A DNA stretch of 64,000 nt, from assembly GCA_000648925.1 (NCBI GenBank), contig JFHF01000001.1, positions 124,001-188,000 on the forward strand, given 5' to 3'. The notes under the pieces were generated by a model. That model searched no databases. It was not told the origin of the DNA and was given only the letters and a program-made list of their open reading frames with translations. Each line of letters starts with the position of its first letter. The first letter of the stretch is position 1. The translations under genes were made by a program, and so were the position numbers. The stretch is from Caballeronia jiangsuensis (GTDB lineage Bacteria > Pseudomonadota > Gammaproteobacteria > Burkholderiales > Burkholderiaceae). Positions 1 to 9,267 of the stretch are shown here, piece by piece.

Positions 1-97
1 ACCCGGTGCAGGCGATCACGCCCGCGACGAGCGCCATCACGATGTAGCGCAGCGGGCTCTTGGCGCGCGTGGATGTGTCTTGCGTGGATTGGGACAT
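1..97 (-). CDS. N-terminal fragment of a membrane-anchored protein, cut by the window edge
   Basis: An ATG on the minus strand at 97 opens a frame that runs off the left edge after 32 codons. The visible residues are a polar Ser/Thr-rich start (MSQSTQDTSTRAK) followed by a hydrophobic stretch (YIVMALVAGVIAC), as in a signal anchor or single N-terminal membrane helix. It lies divergent from the lipoprotein gene at 250. Too little is present to name a family; a membrane-tethered thioredoxin-like or other envelope protein would fit, but that is a guess. Confidence 0.5.
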   Translation of the reverse strand, partial: MSQSTQDTSTRAKSPLRYIVMALVAGVIACTG

Positions 98-249
98 GTC
101 GAACCTCGTGTTGCTCTCCCGCAAACGGCGGACACCGCCGCGATGGAGACTGCTGCGTATTTTAGCGCCAATTTCGGGATGGCTTCATGACACGCCGATA
201 AGCCCGGCATTGCAGCGCGATAATGATGGTTTTCACGCAGTGGTTCCTC

Positions 250-852
250 ATGAAACGAGTTTTCTCCGTGTTTCCGTTCCTTTTGCATCGCGCGACTGCG
301 CGCTTTCTTCCGAACATTGCTTCGGCGAACAAGCTGGTGTGCGCATCTGTCGCATGCGGCGCGCTGCTCGCCTGCACGCCGTCATACGACTGGCGCACCG
401 TGATGAACAACGACGACGGCTACGAAGTGACGTTGCCGGCGAAGCCGCGTTCGGATGAGCGCAAGATCGAAATCGCCGGCCAGCCGATGACGATGCGCAT
501 GCAAACCGCCGAAGCCGGCGACGCCGTGTTCGCCGTCGGCACGGTGGTGCTGCCGAGCGCCGATCCGCAATTGCAGCGCGCGACGCTCGACTTCCTTCAG
601 CAAGGGCTCGCGCGCAACGTCAACGCGCAGCCCGCCGCGCGCGCGACGCAAATCGAGCTTGCCGCCGGTGGGCGCGTGCTGGGGAGCGAGATGGAAGTGA
701 AGGGCGAAGGCGGGGAGAGGCGCGAATCGCGGACGATCCAGGCGCGATTCGTCGCGCGCGGCGCGCATGTCTATCAACTGGCGATCGTGTCGGACAAGGC
801 GCCGCCACGGGAGCAGGCGGATCAGTTTTTTACGTCCTTCAAACTCTTTTAG
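250..852 (+). CDS. Putative lipoprotein of unknown function
   Basis: A protein of about 200 residues. An N-terminal basic and hydrophobic segment ends in a lipobox-like LLAC, so the mature protein would begin at that Cys and be lipid-anchored. The rest is a soluble domain without a motif I recognise; it contains a segment TVMNNDDGYEVTLPAKPR and ends FFTSFKLF, resembling small conserved Burkholderia envelope lipoproteins. I chose the ATG at 250 (MKRVF) because it places the signal sequence at the N-terminus; an in-frame start at 223 would add nine residues. Function unknown. Confidence 0.65.
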   Translation: MKRVFSVFPFLLHRATARFLPNIASANKLVCASVACGALLACTPSYDWRTVMNNDDGYEVTLPAKPRSDERKIEIAGQPMTMRMQTAEAGDAVFAVGTVVLPSADPQLQRATLDFLQQGLARNVNAQPAARATQIELAAGGRVLGSEMEVKGEGGERRESRTIQARFVARGAHVYQLAIVSDKAPPREQADQFFTSFKLF

Positions 853-1230
853 AGGAAGGCCTCGAAATTCTGCAGGTACTGATTTAAGAGTGCCTTAGTG
901 CGGCGGAAAGAAGCTAAGTTCCTTCGTAAGTTTACGCGCTAATCCACGGATTCCTATGGACTTTTTCCACTATCCACAATGTCTGTGGATAACATTGTGG
1001 AAAAGAGTGTGCGGTGCCGCGCAAAAGCCCAGTTCATACGGTTTACCTTACTTTGCCTTTGTTCGTGGCAAGTTAAATAATTCAATAAAATCAATGGTCT
1101 GCAAAATCAACTGAAAACAGGGGTTTGATCGGATGAAAAAGCGCCCCGGATCGCCTCGGTGTGCATAAGTCAAGTCTTGACAAGCGCTTTTCCACTAGCA
1201 GGGCGTGGGCCAGCGTCCGCCCGTAGGGCA
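853..1230. other. Intergenic region, unusually AT-rich, with a DnaA-box cluster
   Basis: This 378-bp gap separates two convergent genes, so it needs no promoter for either, yet it is much richer in A+T than its surroundings, especially about 1020-1115. It holds the DnaA-box inverted repeat listed separately (963-1004). I see no convincing coding frame. Confidence 0.6.
963..1004. promoter_or_regulatory. Cluster of four DnaA-box-like 9-mers in an inverted repeat
   Basis: On the minus strand, TTATCCACA (984-992) and TTTTCCACA (996-1004) both match the DnaA-box consensus TTWTNCACA exactly. On the plus strand, TTTTCCACT (963-971) and CTATCCACA (970-978) each differ at one base. The sites are embedded in inverted repeats: CCACAATGT (974-982) with ACATTGTGG (992-1000), and TTTTCCAC (963-970) with GTGGAAAA (997-1004). 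No dnaA or dnaN gene lies nearby, so a DnaA-titrating or regulatory site is more likely than the chromosomal origin. The function is inferred. Confidence 0.55.
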
Positions 1231-2775
1231 TCACGCGGCCGTCAACAGGCGCCGATACTGAACCGCTTCGGCGACATGCGACGCATCGGGCATATCGGCG
1301 CGGGCGAGATCGGCGATCGTCCGCACGACTTTGAGCACGCGGTAATACGCCCGCGCCGACCAGCCGAAACGTTCGCCCGCCGCGCGCAGCAACGCTTCGC
1401 CAGCGGAATCGGGGCGGCAGACTTCGTCGGCTTCGCGGCCATCGAGATCGCGGTTGATCTTGCCCTGACGCTGCATCTGGATGTCGCGCGCTGCCGCGAC
1501 ACGCGCCGCGACGCTGGCGCTCGACTCGCCACGCTCCACCACACGCGCCGACAATTCTGCGGGCGACAGCGCCGGCAATTCGATTTGAATATCGATGCGG
1601 TCCATCAGCGGACCCGACAATTTGCGCAGATAGCGCGCGGCGACATCGGGCGAGCAGCGGCAACGTCCGCTCGGATCGCCGCGCCAGCCGCACGGGCACG
1701 GATTCATCGCGGCGACGAGCTGGCAGGCCGCCGGAAAGTCCGCCTGATGCGCGGCGCGCGAAATCGTGATCTGCCCGACTTCGAGCGGCTCGCGCAGGGT
1801 TTCCAGCACCTTGCGATCGAATTCCGGAAATTCGTCGAGAAATAGAACGCCGAGATGCGCGAGCGTGATCTCGCCCGGCTGCGGCGGATTGCGCCCGCCG
1901 ACGAGCGCCGCCGCGCTCGACGAGTGATGCGGCGCGCGAAATGGCCGCCGCCGCCACTGCTCGGGCGTGAAGCCGGTCGAACTCGCCGAGAGGATTGCCG
2001 CCGAGGTGAGCGCTTCGTCGTCGTTCATCGGCGGAAGCAGACCCGGCAGGCGCGCGGCGAGCATCGATTTGCCCGCGCCGGGCGGCCCGACCATCAAGAG
2101 GTGATGTCCGCCCGCCGCCGCTACTTCGAGTGCGCGGCGCGCAGCGGGATGACCGATCACGTCGGCGAGATCGGCGGCTGGCGTATTTGTCGGGGCGAGC
2201 GGTGCGGCGTGAATCGGTCGGAGTCGCGCATCGGGGACATCGTTCAGATGCGCGCAGAGCGTCGGCAAGTCCGCCGCGCCGAAGACATCGATGCCCGGCA
2301 CCAGCGCCGCCTCCGCCGCGCTCGCGAGCGGCACGTAGATTTCCGGGATGCGCGTGTCCGAAGCGCGCATCGATGCGTAGTGACGCGCCGCGCCGCAGAC
2401 CATCGCGAACGCGCCGCGCATCGGACGCAGCGCGCCGGTCAGCGACAGCTCGCCGGCGAACTCGCGATGCTCCAGCGATTGCGCCGGAATCTGGCCGCTC
2501 GCGGCGAGAATGCCGAGCGCGATCGGCAGATCGAAGCGACCGCTTTCCTTCGGCAGATCGGCGGGGGCGAGATTGACGGTGATTCTGCGGACGGGAAAGT
2601 CGAAACCGCAGTTCTGAAGCGCGGCGCGCACGCGCTCGCGGCTTTCGCGGACTTCGAGATCGGGCAGACCGACGATTGAAAACGACGGCAACCCGTTGGC
2701 GAGATGGACTTCGACGACGACTTCGGGCGCGCGCCCAGGGGCGGGCGCGCGGCTGCGTACCACGGCAAGCGACAT
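1231..2775 (-). CDS. comM: YifB/ComM family Mg-chelatase-like AAA+ ATPase
   Basis: A 514-residue protein of full family length. Residues 1-180 match the N-terminal ChlI-like fold (start MSLAVVRSRA). A Walker A motif GPPGAGKS sits at about 230-237 and a Walker B LFLDEFPEF near 310. A Cys-rich CPCGWRGDPSGRCRC segment follows near 365 and a C-terminal helical domain closes the protein. ComM in naturally competent bacteria is a hexameric helicase that promotes branch migration during integration of transforming DNA; the broader YifB group is often labelled magnesium chelatase by homology only. It lies downstream of ubiK on the same strand. Confidence 0.93.
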   Translation of the reverse strand: MSLAVVRSRAPAPGRAPEVVVEVHLANGLPSFSIVGLPDLEVRESRERVRAALQNCGFDFPVRRITVNLAPADLPKESGRFDLPIALGILAASGQIPAQSLEHREFAGELSLTGALRPMRGAFAMVCGAARHYASMRASDTRIPEIYVPLASAAEAALVPGIDVFGAADLPTLCAHLNDVPDARLRPIHAAPLAPTNTPAADLADVIGHPAARRALEVAAAGGHHLLMVGPPGAGKSMLAARLPGLLPPMNDDEALTSAAILSASSTGFTPEQWRRRPFRAPHHSSSAAALVGGRNPPQPGEITLAHLGVLFLDEFPEFDRKVLETLREPLEVGQITISRAAHQADFPAACQLVAAMNPCPCGWRGDPSGRCRCSPDVAARYLRKLSGPLMDRIDIQIELPALSPAELSARVVERGESSASVAARVAAARDIQMQRQGKINRDLDGREADEVCRPDSAGEALLRAAGERFGWSARAYYRVLKVVRTIADLARADMPDASHVAEAVQYRRLLTAA

Positions 2776-2864
2776 GATTTCACCTGAAACGGCGCTTTAA
2801 CCGCGCCGGCAATAAAACTGGAGACTCACGGCTCGCTAGCCGAGGTATGCGATGAGGCTGGCGC

Positions 2865-3164
2865 TTAGTCCTGCACGGTGCTGGCGCTTCCGCCCGCGAG
2901 ACGCTGCTCCAGTTGCGCGACGCGCTTCTCGAGTTCCTCCAGACGTGCGCGCGTGCGCACGAGCACTTGCGTCTGGGTGTCGAATTCCTCGCGCGTCACG
3001 AGATCCAGCTTCGAGAACCCCTGCGAGAGCATCGCCTTCATGTTTTTTTCGACGTCTTTCGCAGGCGAATTCTTGAAGAGATCGCTCATCTTCTGCTGTA
3101 GATCGTTGAACACGTCGTTGGGCTGCTTCATCGTTTTCTCCCTTCTTGCACTAAAAAAGTGCAT
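2865..3164 (-). CDS. ubiK: UbiK family accessory factor (BMFP domain)
   Basis: A 99-residue protein with the BMFP/YqiC architecture: an N-terminal amphipathic part (MSDLFKNSPAKDVEKNMKAM) and a C-terminal coiled coil with regular heptads (RTRARLEELEKRVAQLEQRL). Family members are trimeric accessory factors that assist the ubiquinone biosynthesis complex, through UbiJ, in aerobic growth. The ORF start has an ATG preceded by nine further residues before the conserved MKQPNDVF start (13 codons in, about 3131), which follows a GGGAGAAAACG ribosome site and is probably the true start. It precedes comM on the same strand. Confidence 0.82.
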   Translation of the reverse strand: MHFFSARREKTMKQPNDVFNDLQQKMSDLFKNSPAKDVEKNMKAMLSQGFSKLDLVTREEFDTQTQVLVRTRARLEELEKRVAQLEQRLAGGSASTVQD

Positions 3165-3916
<752 letters not shown>

Positions 3917-3947
3917 CAAGAAATTGGCGATAAGAGGAACCAGAAGA

Positions 3948-5423
3948 ATGCGTAACTTTTTGATGTCACTGTTGGTGGCGGGCGCGCTGGTCGGCGCGAA
4001 TGTCGGCACCGCTCTCGCCCAGGATGCGTCCGCTCCGGCCGCTGCCTCGGCACCCGCGTCGTCCGATACCGCCGCAAGTGCACCGGCCTCCGCCAACACG
4101 GCGATGGCGTCGTCCGCCGATGCCGCATCGGCTGCGGCGGCAGCATCGGGCGCATCCGATGCCGCGCCCGCCGCGCCGACCGAACCGGTCATGGTCGATT
4201 CCTCCAAGATCAGCTCGGGCGACACCGCCTGGATGCTGACCTCGGTAGCCCTCGTGCTGTTCATGACGGTCCCGGGTCTCGCGCTCTTCTACGCGGGCAT
4301 GGTGCGCAAGAAGAACGTGCTCGCCACGGCGATGCAGAGCTTCGCGATCTGCTGTCTCGTGACGATTCTCTGGACCGTCGTCGGATACAGCATCGCGTTC
4401 ACGCCAGGCGGTTCGTTCCTCGGCGGCTTCTCGCGCGTGTTCCTGCACGGCATGGCCTACATCAAGGGCGACAAGGCGACCACGCTCACCGTGAGCCACC
4501 TCGCCACGACCATTCCGGAGTCGGTCTACTTCGCGTTCCAGCTGACGTTCGCGATCATCACCCCGGCGCTCATCACCGGCGCATTCGCTGACCGCATGAA
4601 GTTCTCGGCGATGCTCGTGTTCATGGCGCTGTGGTCGCTGATCGTCTACTCGCCGGTCGCGCACATGGTCTGGGAACCGACCGGCTGGCTCGCGTCGGCT
4701 GGCGTGCTCGACTTCGCGGGCGGCACGGTGGTTCACATCAACGCCGGTATCGCGGGCCTGATGTGCTGTCTGGTGCTCGGCAAGCGCGTCGGTTACGGCC
4801 GTGAAGTGATGGCCCCGCACAACCTCGTGCTCTCGCTGATCGGCGCATCGATGCTGTGGGTGGGCTGGTTCGGCTTCAACGCGGGTTCGGCAGTCGCGGC
4901 TGACGGCCGTGCCGGCTTCGCGATGCTCACGACGCAGATCGCCACGGCCTTCGCCGCTTTCGGCTGGATGTTCGCGGAGTGGATCACGAAGGGCAAGCCG
5001 TCGGTGCTCGGCATCATCTCGGGCGCGGTCGCGGGTCTGGTGGCGGTGACGCCGGCTTCGGGCTTCGTCGGCGTGACGGGCGCGATCGTGATCGGCATCG
5101 TCGCGGGCGTGGTCTGCTTCTGGTCGGCGACGTGGCTCAAGCACAAGTTCAACTACGACGATTCGCTCGACGCGTTCGGCGTGCACGGCGTGGGCGGGAT
5201 CATCGGCGCGCTGCTGACGGGCGTGTTCGCGGTGAAGGACATCGGCGGTTTCGACGGCAGCGTGCTGGTGCAGGCGAAGGGCGTGCTCGTCACGCTGGTC
5301 TACAGCGGCGTCGTCAGCTTCGTGTTGCTGAAGATCATCGACATGACCATGGGTCTGCGTGTCACGGAAGAACAGGAACGCGAAGGTCTCGACGTCACGC
5401 TGCACGGCGAGCACGTCGAATAA
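3948..5423 (+). CDS. amtB: Ammonium transporter Amt with an Ala/Ser-rich N-terminal insert
   Basis: A 491-residue member of the Amt/MEP/Rh channel family. The ATG at 3948 gives a clean signal peptide (MRNFLMSLLVAGALVG...ALAQ). It is followed by a roughly 50-residue Ala/Ser/Pro-rich linker (residues about 25-75) and then the conserved core of about 11 helices beginning GDTAWMLTSVALVLFMT. Family motifs include DFAGGTVVHINAG, MLWVGWFGFNAGSA and DDSLDAFGVHGVGG, with the pore histidines in the last. The low-complexity linker is longer than in E. coli AmtB and would be periplasmic. A longer frame from 3837 overlaps glnK and is not used. Confidence 0.95.
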   Translation: MRNFLMSLLVAGALVGANVGTALAQDASAPAAASAPASSDTAASAPASANTAMASSADAASAAAAASGASDAAPAAPTEPVMVDSSKISSGDTAWMLTSVALVLFMTVPGLALFYAGMVRKKNVLATAMQSFAICCLVTILWTVVGYSIAFTPGGSFLGGFSRVFLHGMAYIKGDKATTLTVSHLATTIPESVYFAFQLTFAIITPALITGAFADRMKFSAMLVFMALWSLIVYSPVAHMVWEPTGWLASAGVLDFAGGTVVHINAGIAGLMCCLVLGKRVGYGREVMAPHNLVLSLIGASMLWVGWFGFNAGSAVAADGRAGFAMLTTQIATAFAAFGWMFAEWITKGKPSVLGIISGAVAGLVAVTPASGFVGVTGAIVIGIVAGVVCFWSATWLKHKFNYDDSLDAFGVHGVGGIIGALLTGVFAVKDIGGFDGSVLVQAKGVLVTLVYSGVVSFVLLKIIDMTMGLRVTEEQEREGLDVTLHGEHVE

Positions 5424-5494
5424 GGCATTCGTCGCCAGGCGGACGTCGCGGGAGGACGTCCGTTTCGACGCAAAGAACGAGCGCAGCGACTTCG

Positions 5495-5520
5495 CCCGCC
5501 TTCATGGCGGGTTTTTTTTT
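5495..5520 (+). terminator. Rho-independent terminator after amtB
   Basis: A six-base stem CCCGCC/GGCGGG (5495-5500 with 5506-5511) around a TTCAT loop is followed by nine T residues (5512-5520). It lies 72 bases after the amtB stop. Confidence 0.85.
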
Positions 5521-5659
5521 GCCTGACCGTTTTTCGTCGGGTTTTCGTCAAGGCACGCGCGGGCGGCAATTGCCGGGAAACCTTGTCAATTGGCGGTTCA
5601 TACCCAATTAGGCAAAGCAATTGCTCTACAATCTTTCGTCTTCCGTCCGCGAGTAATCA

Positions 5660-6949
5660 ATGGTTCCGCACCTAGTTACGGCGTTAAGTGGCCCGCTGCT
5701 CGACCTCGAGCGGAAAATTCTCGAGGCCATGCCTGCTATCGAGCGGTGGTTCCGGCTCGAATGGCAAGAGCACACGCCGCCGTTTTACTGCTCGGTCGAT
5801 CTGCGCAACGCGGGGTTCAAGCTCGCGCCCGTCGACACCAATCTCTTTCCCGGCGGATTCAACAATCTGCCGCAGGAAGTGCTGCCGCTCGCGGTGCAGG
5901 CGGCGATGGCGTCCATCGAAAAAATCTGCCCCGACGCGAAGAATCTGCTCGTCATCCCCGAGCGCCATACGCGCAACGCGTTCTATCTCGAGAACGTCGC
6001 GCGCCTTGCGCTGATCATGCGGCAGGCCGGACTCAATATCCGCTTCGGGACGCTCGACGAGAACATCCACGGTCCGGTGACCATCGCGCTCGCGGATGGT
6101 CAGAAAATCGTGCTGGAGCCGCTCGAACGCACGCCGCGGCGTCTGGGCCTGAAGAACTTCGATCCCTGCTCCATCCTGCTCAACAACGATCTCTCCGCCG
6201 GCATTCCGCATGTGCTGGAGAATTTGCACGAGCAATATCTGCTGCCGCCGCTGCACGCAGGCTGGGCCGTGCGCCGCAAATCGACGCACTTCTCCTGCTA
6301 TGACGACGTCGCGAAGAAGTTTTCGAAGCTCGTCGAGATCGATCCGTGGATGGTGAATCCGTATTTCGCGCACGTGGAAGGCGTCGATTACGAAGCGCGC
6401 ACCGGCGAGGAAGCGCTCGCCGAAGCCATCGACGGCGTGCTCAAGAAGATCGCGAAGAAGTATCGCGAGTACGGTATCAGCGAGCGTCCGTATGTCGTGA
6501 TCAAGGCGGACGCCGGCACGTACGGAAAGGGCGTGATGACCGTTCACGACGCGAGCGAGGTTGCCGCGCTGACCAAGCGCGAGCGCACGAAGATGAACGA
6601 CGCGAAGGAAGGGCTGCAAGTCCACGACGTGATCGTGCAGGAAGGCGTGCATACGTTCGAGCGCGTGGAGAATGCGGTCGCCGAACCGGTGGTGTACATG
6701 ATCGACCGGTACGTGGTCGGCGGTTTCTATCGCGTGCACGACTCGCGCGAACGCGATCAGAACCTCAACGCGCCGGGCATGCACTTCGTGCCGCTCGGTT
6801 TCGAGCACACGGCGCTGCCCGACACGCACGCCAAACCCGGCGCTGCGCCGCCGAATCGCTTCTACATGTACGGCGTGGTGGCGCGGCTCGGGCTGCTGGC
6901 GGCATCGCTCGAACTAGAGAAGACCGATCCGGAAGCCATTCAGGTGTGA
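5660..6949 (+). CDS. gshA: Glutamate-cysteine ligase, proteobacterial type III
   Basis: A 429-residue enzyme that joins L-glutamate and L-cysteine with ATP, the first step of glutathione synthesis. It belongs to the ATP-grasp-like gshA form known from Acidithiobacillus and betaproteobacteria rather than the E. coli GshA form. Motifs seen include the DTNLFPGGFNN segment near residue 59 and VIKADAGTYGKGVMTVHD near 280. It is followed after 63 bp by gshB on the same strand, so the two pathway steps are adjacent. A TACAAT hexamer at 5627-5632 could be its -10 box, but no good -35 is visible. Confidence 0.93.
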   Translation: MVPHLVTALSGPLLDLERKILEAMPAIERWFRLEWQEHTPPFYCSVDLRNAGFKLAPVDTNLFPGGFNNLPQEVLPLAVQAAMASIEKICPDAKNLLVIPERHTRNAFYLENVARLALIMRQAGLNIRFGTLDENIHGPVTIALADGQKIVLEPLERTPRRLGLKNFDPCSILLNNDLSAGIPHVLENLHEQYLLPPLHAGWAVRRKSTHFSCYDDVAKKFSKLVEIDPWMVNPYFAHVEGVDYEARTGEEALAEAIDGVLKKIAKKYREYGISERPYVVIKADAGTYGKGVMTVHDASEVAALTKRERTKMNDAKEGLQVHDVIVQEGVHTFERVENAVAEPVVYMIDRYVVGGFYRVHDSRERDQNLNAPGMHFVPLGFEHTALPDTHAKPGAAPPNRFYMYGVVARLGLLAASLELEKTDPEAIQV

Positions 6950-7012
6950 ACAAGGTGAGAAGCGGCGGCTTGCGGTAAGCTCGCAGGCCGCGCACCGAAC
7001 TAGCGAATTCTC

Positions 7013-7969
7013 ATGAACATCCTCTTTATCGCCGACCCGCTCGATCGTTTCAAGATCTACAAGGACACGACCTACGCGATGATGGCCGAAGCCGCGCGGC
7101 GCGGCCACGTGCTCTACGCGTGCGAGCCGCAGCATCTCGCGTGGACGGGCGTCAAGGTCGAGGCGAGCGTGCGGCGCATCGCGATCGTCGGCGACGAGGC
7201 GAACAGCGACCGCTGGCCATGGTACGCGGCCGAGCAGGCGGAGCATCTGCCGCTCACGCATTTCGATGCCGTGCTGATGCGCAAGGATCCGCCGTTCGAC
7301 CTCGAATACGTCAACGCTACCTGGATGCTGGAGATCGCCGAGCGCAACGGCGCGCGCGTTTTCAACAAGCCGCAGGCGATCCGCGATCACTCGGAAAAGC
7401 TCGCGATCGCGGAGTGGCCGCAGTTCGTCACGCCGACGCTCGTCACGCGCGATGCGGCGCGTCTGCGCGCATTTCACGCCGAACATGGCGACGTGATCCT
7501 CAAGCCGCTCGACGGCATGGGCGGCATGGGCGTGTTCCGCGTTAAGGCGGACGGCATGAATCTCGGGTCGATCGTCGAGATGTTGTCGGAGGACGGCGCG
7601 CGCACGGTGATGGCGCAACGGTTCATCCCCGAAATCACGGACGGCGACAAGCGCATTCTCGTGATCGGCGGCCAGCCCGTGCCGTACTCGCTCGCGCGCA
7701 TTCCGCAGGGCAGCGAAGTGCGCGGCAATCTCGCGGCGGGCGGACTCGGCCGCGCGCAGCCGCTGTCGGCGCGCGATCGTGAAATCGCCGAAACGCTCGG
7801 GCCGGTGCTGCAAGCGCGCGGCTTGCTACTGGCCGGGCTGGACGCGATCGGCGACTACCTCACCGAAGTCAACGTCACGAGCCCGACGTGCTTCCGCGAG
7901 ATCATGGATCAGACCGGCTTCGACGTCGCCGGCATGTTCATCGACGCGCTGGAGCGCGCGGTCCACTGA
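7013..7969 (+). CDS. gshB: Glutathione synthetase
   Basis: A 318-residue ATP-grasp enzyme that adds glycine to gamma-glutamylcysteine. It starts [19 protein letters not shown], typical of the bacterial family. The ATP-grasp features are [17 protein letters not shown] near residue 160 and the C-terminal [13 protein letters not shown]. Length and order (gshA then gshB) fit. A hairpin at 8044-8065 lies downstream but lacks a T-run, so it was not called as a terminator. Confidence 0.96.
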   Translation: MNILFIADPLDRFKIYKDTTYAMMAEAARRGHVLYACEPQHLAWTGVKVEASVRRIAIVGDEANSDRWPWYAAEQAEHLPLTHFDAVLMRKDPPFDLEYVNATWMLEIAERNGARVFNKPQAIRDHSEKLAIAEWPQFVTPTLVTRDAARLRAFHAEHGDVILKPLDGMGGMGVFRVKADGMNLGSIVEMLSEDGARTVMAQRFIPEITDGDKRILVIGGQPVPYSLARIPQGSEVRGNLAAGGLGRAQPLSARDREIAETLGPVLQARGLLLAGLDAIGDYLTEVNVTSPTCFREIMDQTGFDVAGMFIDALERAVH

Positions 7970-8251
7970 GTCCGCCGACGCACGGAACGCGTGCGGACAC
8001 CGCGTCAAACTCATCCCGGCGACACTGTTACAATTGATTGACCGGCGCCCGCTGTTTGGGGCGCCATCGCGTCTTAAAGCGTGGTTAAGCATCGAGGCGC
8101 AGGATGGGTAATCGAGTGGGACGCTGTTGATTTATGCCTGACCGGCGCCCACGTACGTGTTGTGTTTCGCGTCGCTCGCGCGTTTTCGAGCGAAATCTGA
8201 CGTTATCGTCTGACTTTTGTCGATAAATTGTCGCTGGGGCAATATCCTGAC

Positions 8252-8740
8252 ATGGCTGGCATTCTGATCATCGCGCATGCACCTTTCGCCACCGCGCTAC
8301 GCGAGTGCGTGGCTCATATCTACGGCGGCCTGCCGGCGCGCATCGGCGTCATCGATGTATCGCCGGACTGCGATCCGGTCGAAGTCCGCGCGTTCGCGCG
8401 CTCCGAAATCGATCGTCTGAAGGAAGACAACGGCGCCATCGTGCTGACCGACGTGTTCGGCGCGACGCCCGCGAACATCGCGGCGAGCCTGCACGATACC
8501 GACGTGCGCGTGCTCGCCGGCTGCAACCTGCCGATGCTGGTGCGCGCCGTCTGCTATCGCGCGACGCCGCTCGACACGCTGACCGAAAAAATCCTGCAGG
8601 GCGGCTCGAAGGGCATCCAGGAACTGGATTCGTCCACGCCGCTCAATCCCTGCGCCCTTGCCACGAAAGCAGCCGGCTCGCCCGATCCGGCCTGCTCGGC
8701 GAGCGCGGATCTCGTCAGCGCGAAGGCCGCGAGCCACTGA
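8252..8740 (+). CDS. PTS EIIA component, mannose family
   Basis: A 162-residue EIIA(Man)-type protein. The ATG at 8252 gives MAGILIIAHAPFATAL with the phosphorylatable His at residue 9. The core VVLTDVFGATPAN-like segment (AIVLTDVFGATPANIA) is typical. The C-terminal 35 residues are Ala/Ser-rich and not part of the fold. It precedes ptsH and ptsI with no EIIB or EIIC gene, an arrangement known from Ralstonia and Burkholderia, where the soluble PTS chain probably has a regulatory rather than a transport role. The upstream in-frame start at 8228 adds eight residues and lacks a better ribosome site. Confidence 0.88.
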   Translation: MAGILIIAHAPFATALRECVAHIYGGLPARIGVIDVSPDCDPVEVRAFARSEIDRLKEDNGAIVLTDVFGATPANIAASLHDTDVRVLAGCNLPMLVRAVCYRATPLDTLTEKILQGGSKGIQELDSSTPLNPCALATKAAGSPDPACSASADLVSAKAASH

Positions 8741-8776
8741 CGCCGCTCAATTCATCCATCTAGCGCTCGGAGCATC

Positions 8777-9046
8777 ATGCTGCAACAAGAAACAACAATC
8801 GTGAACAAGCTGGGGCTCCACGCACGCGCTTCGGCCAAGCTCACACAACTGGCGGGCAATTTTCAATGCGAAATCTGGATGAGCCGCAACGGCCGCCGGA
8901 TCAACGCGAAGAGCATCATGGGCGTGATGATGCTGGCGGCCGGTATCGGCAGCACGGTGACGATCGAAACCGAAGGCGCCGACGAAGCCGAAGCGATGCA
9001 GGCGATCCTCGCGCTGATCGCCGACAAATTCGGGGAAGGCCAGTAA
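8777..9046 (+). CDS. ptsH: HPr phosphocarrier protein
   Basis: An 89-residue HPr. His15 (KLGLHARAS) is the EI-dependent phosphorylation site. Ser46 (NAKSIMGVMMLAAG) is the regulatory serine used by HPr kinase where that enzyme is present. The gene lies 36 bp after the EIIA gene and is followed by a terminator and then ptsI. The protein accepts phosphate from EI and passes it to EIIA(Man) and possibly other EIIA proteins. Confidence 0.97.
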   Translation: MLQQETTIVNKLGLHARASAKLTQLAGNFQCEIWMSRNGRRINAKSIMGVMMLAAGIGSTVTIETEGADEAEAMQAILALIADKFGEGQ

Positions 9047-9076
9047 GCGCTTGTACGCCGTATCGAATCAATGAAA

Positions 9077-9099
9077 GCCGCGCATCGACGCGGCTTTTT
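9077..9099 (+). terminator. Terminator after ptsH
   Basis: Stem GCCGCG/CGCGGC (9077-9082 with 9089-9094) with a CATCGA loop is followed by TTTTT (9095-9099). It separates ptsH from ptsI, so ptsI probably also has its own promoter or is expressed by partial read-through. Confidence 0.75.
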
Positions 9100-9171
9100 C
9101 GTATCCGCGTCACGCGTTCGCGTAATTCCGTGCAACCGTTGCGGCCCTGATGCCGCAGTGTGTTCAGGGAC

Positions 9172-9196
9172 TTACCACGTCAATCGAACTTATAAT
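9172..9196 (+). promoter_or_regulatory. Possible ptsI promoter
   Basis: A perfect TATAAT lies at 9191-9196, 72 bases before the ptsI start and downstream of the ptsH terminator. The -35 region is poor (TTACCA at 9172, spacing too short), so an activator or an extended element would be needed. Called on the -10 box and the context. Confidence 0.4.
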
Positions 9197-9267
9197 GGAC
9201 GCGCGGTTTGCGCCCGCCGAGGGGGCTCCTTGGCAGACCGCGACAATCAAAACTAGAGGAGGTGCGC

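Noticed and set aside
963-1115. The DnaA-box cluster with AT-rich flank as the chromosomal origin
   Set aside because: No dnaA, dnaN, gyrB, rpmH or par genes are near, and the box number is small. A titration or regulatory site is more likely.
3966-5414. A 482-codon minus-strand frame over amtB
   Set aside because: It is His/Arg/Asp-rich low-information sequence mirroring the amtB codons, with no ribosome site.
8044-8065. Hairpin after gshB as a rho-independent terminator
   Set aside because: The GGCGCCC/GGGCGCC stem is good but no T-run follows.
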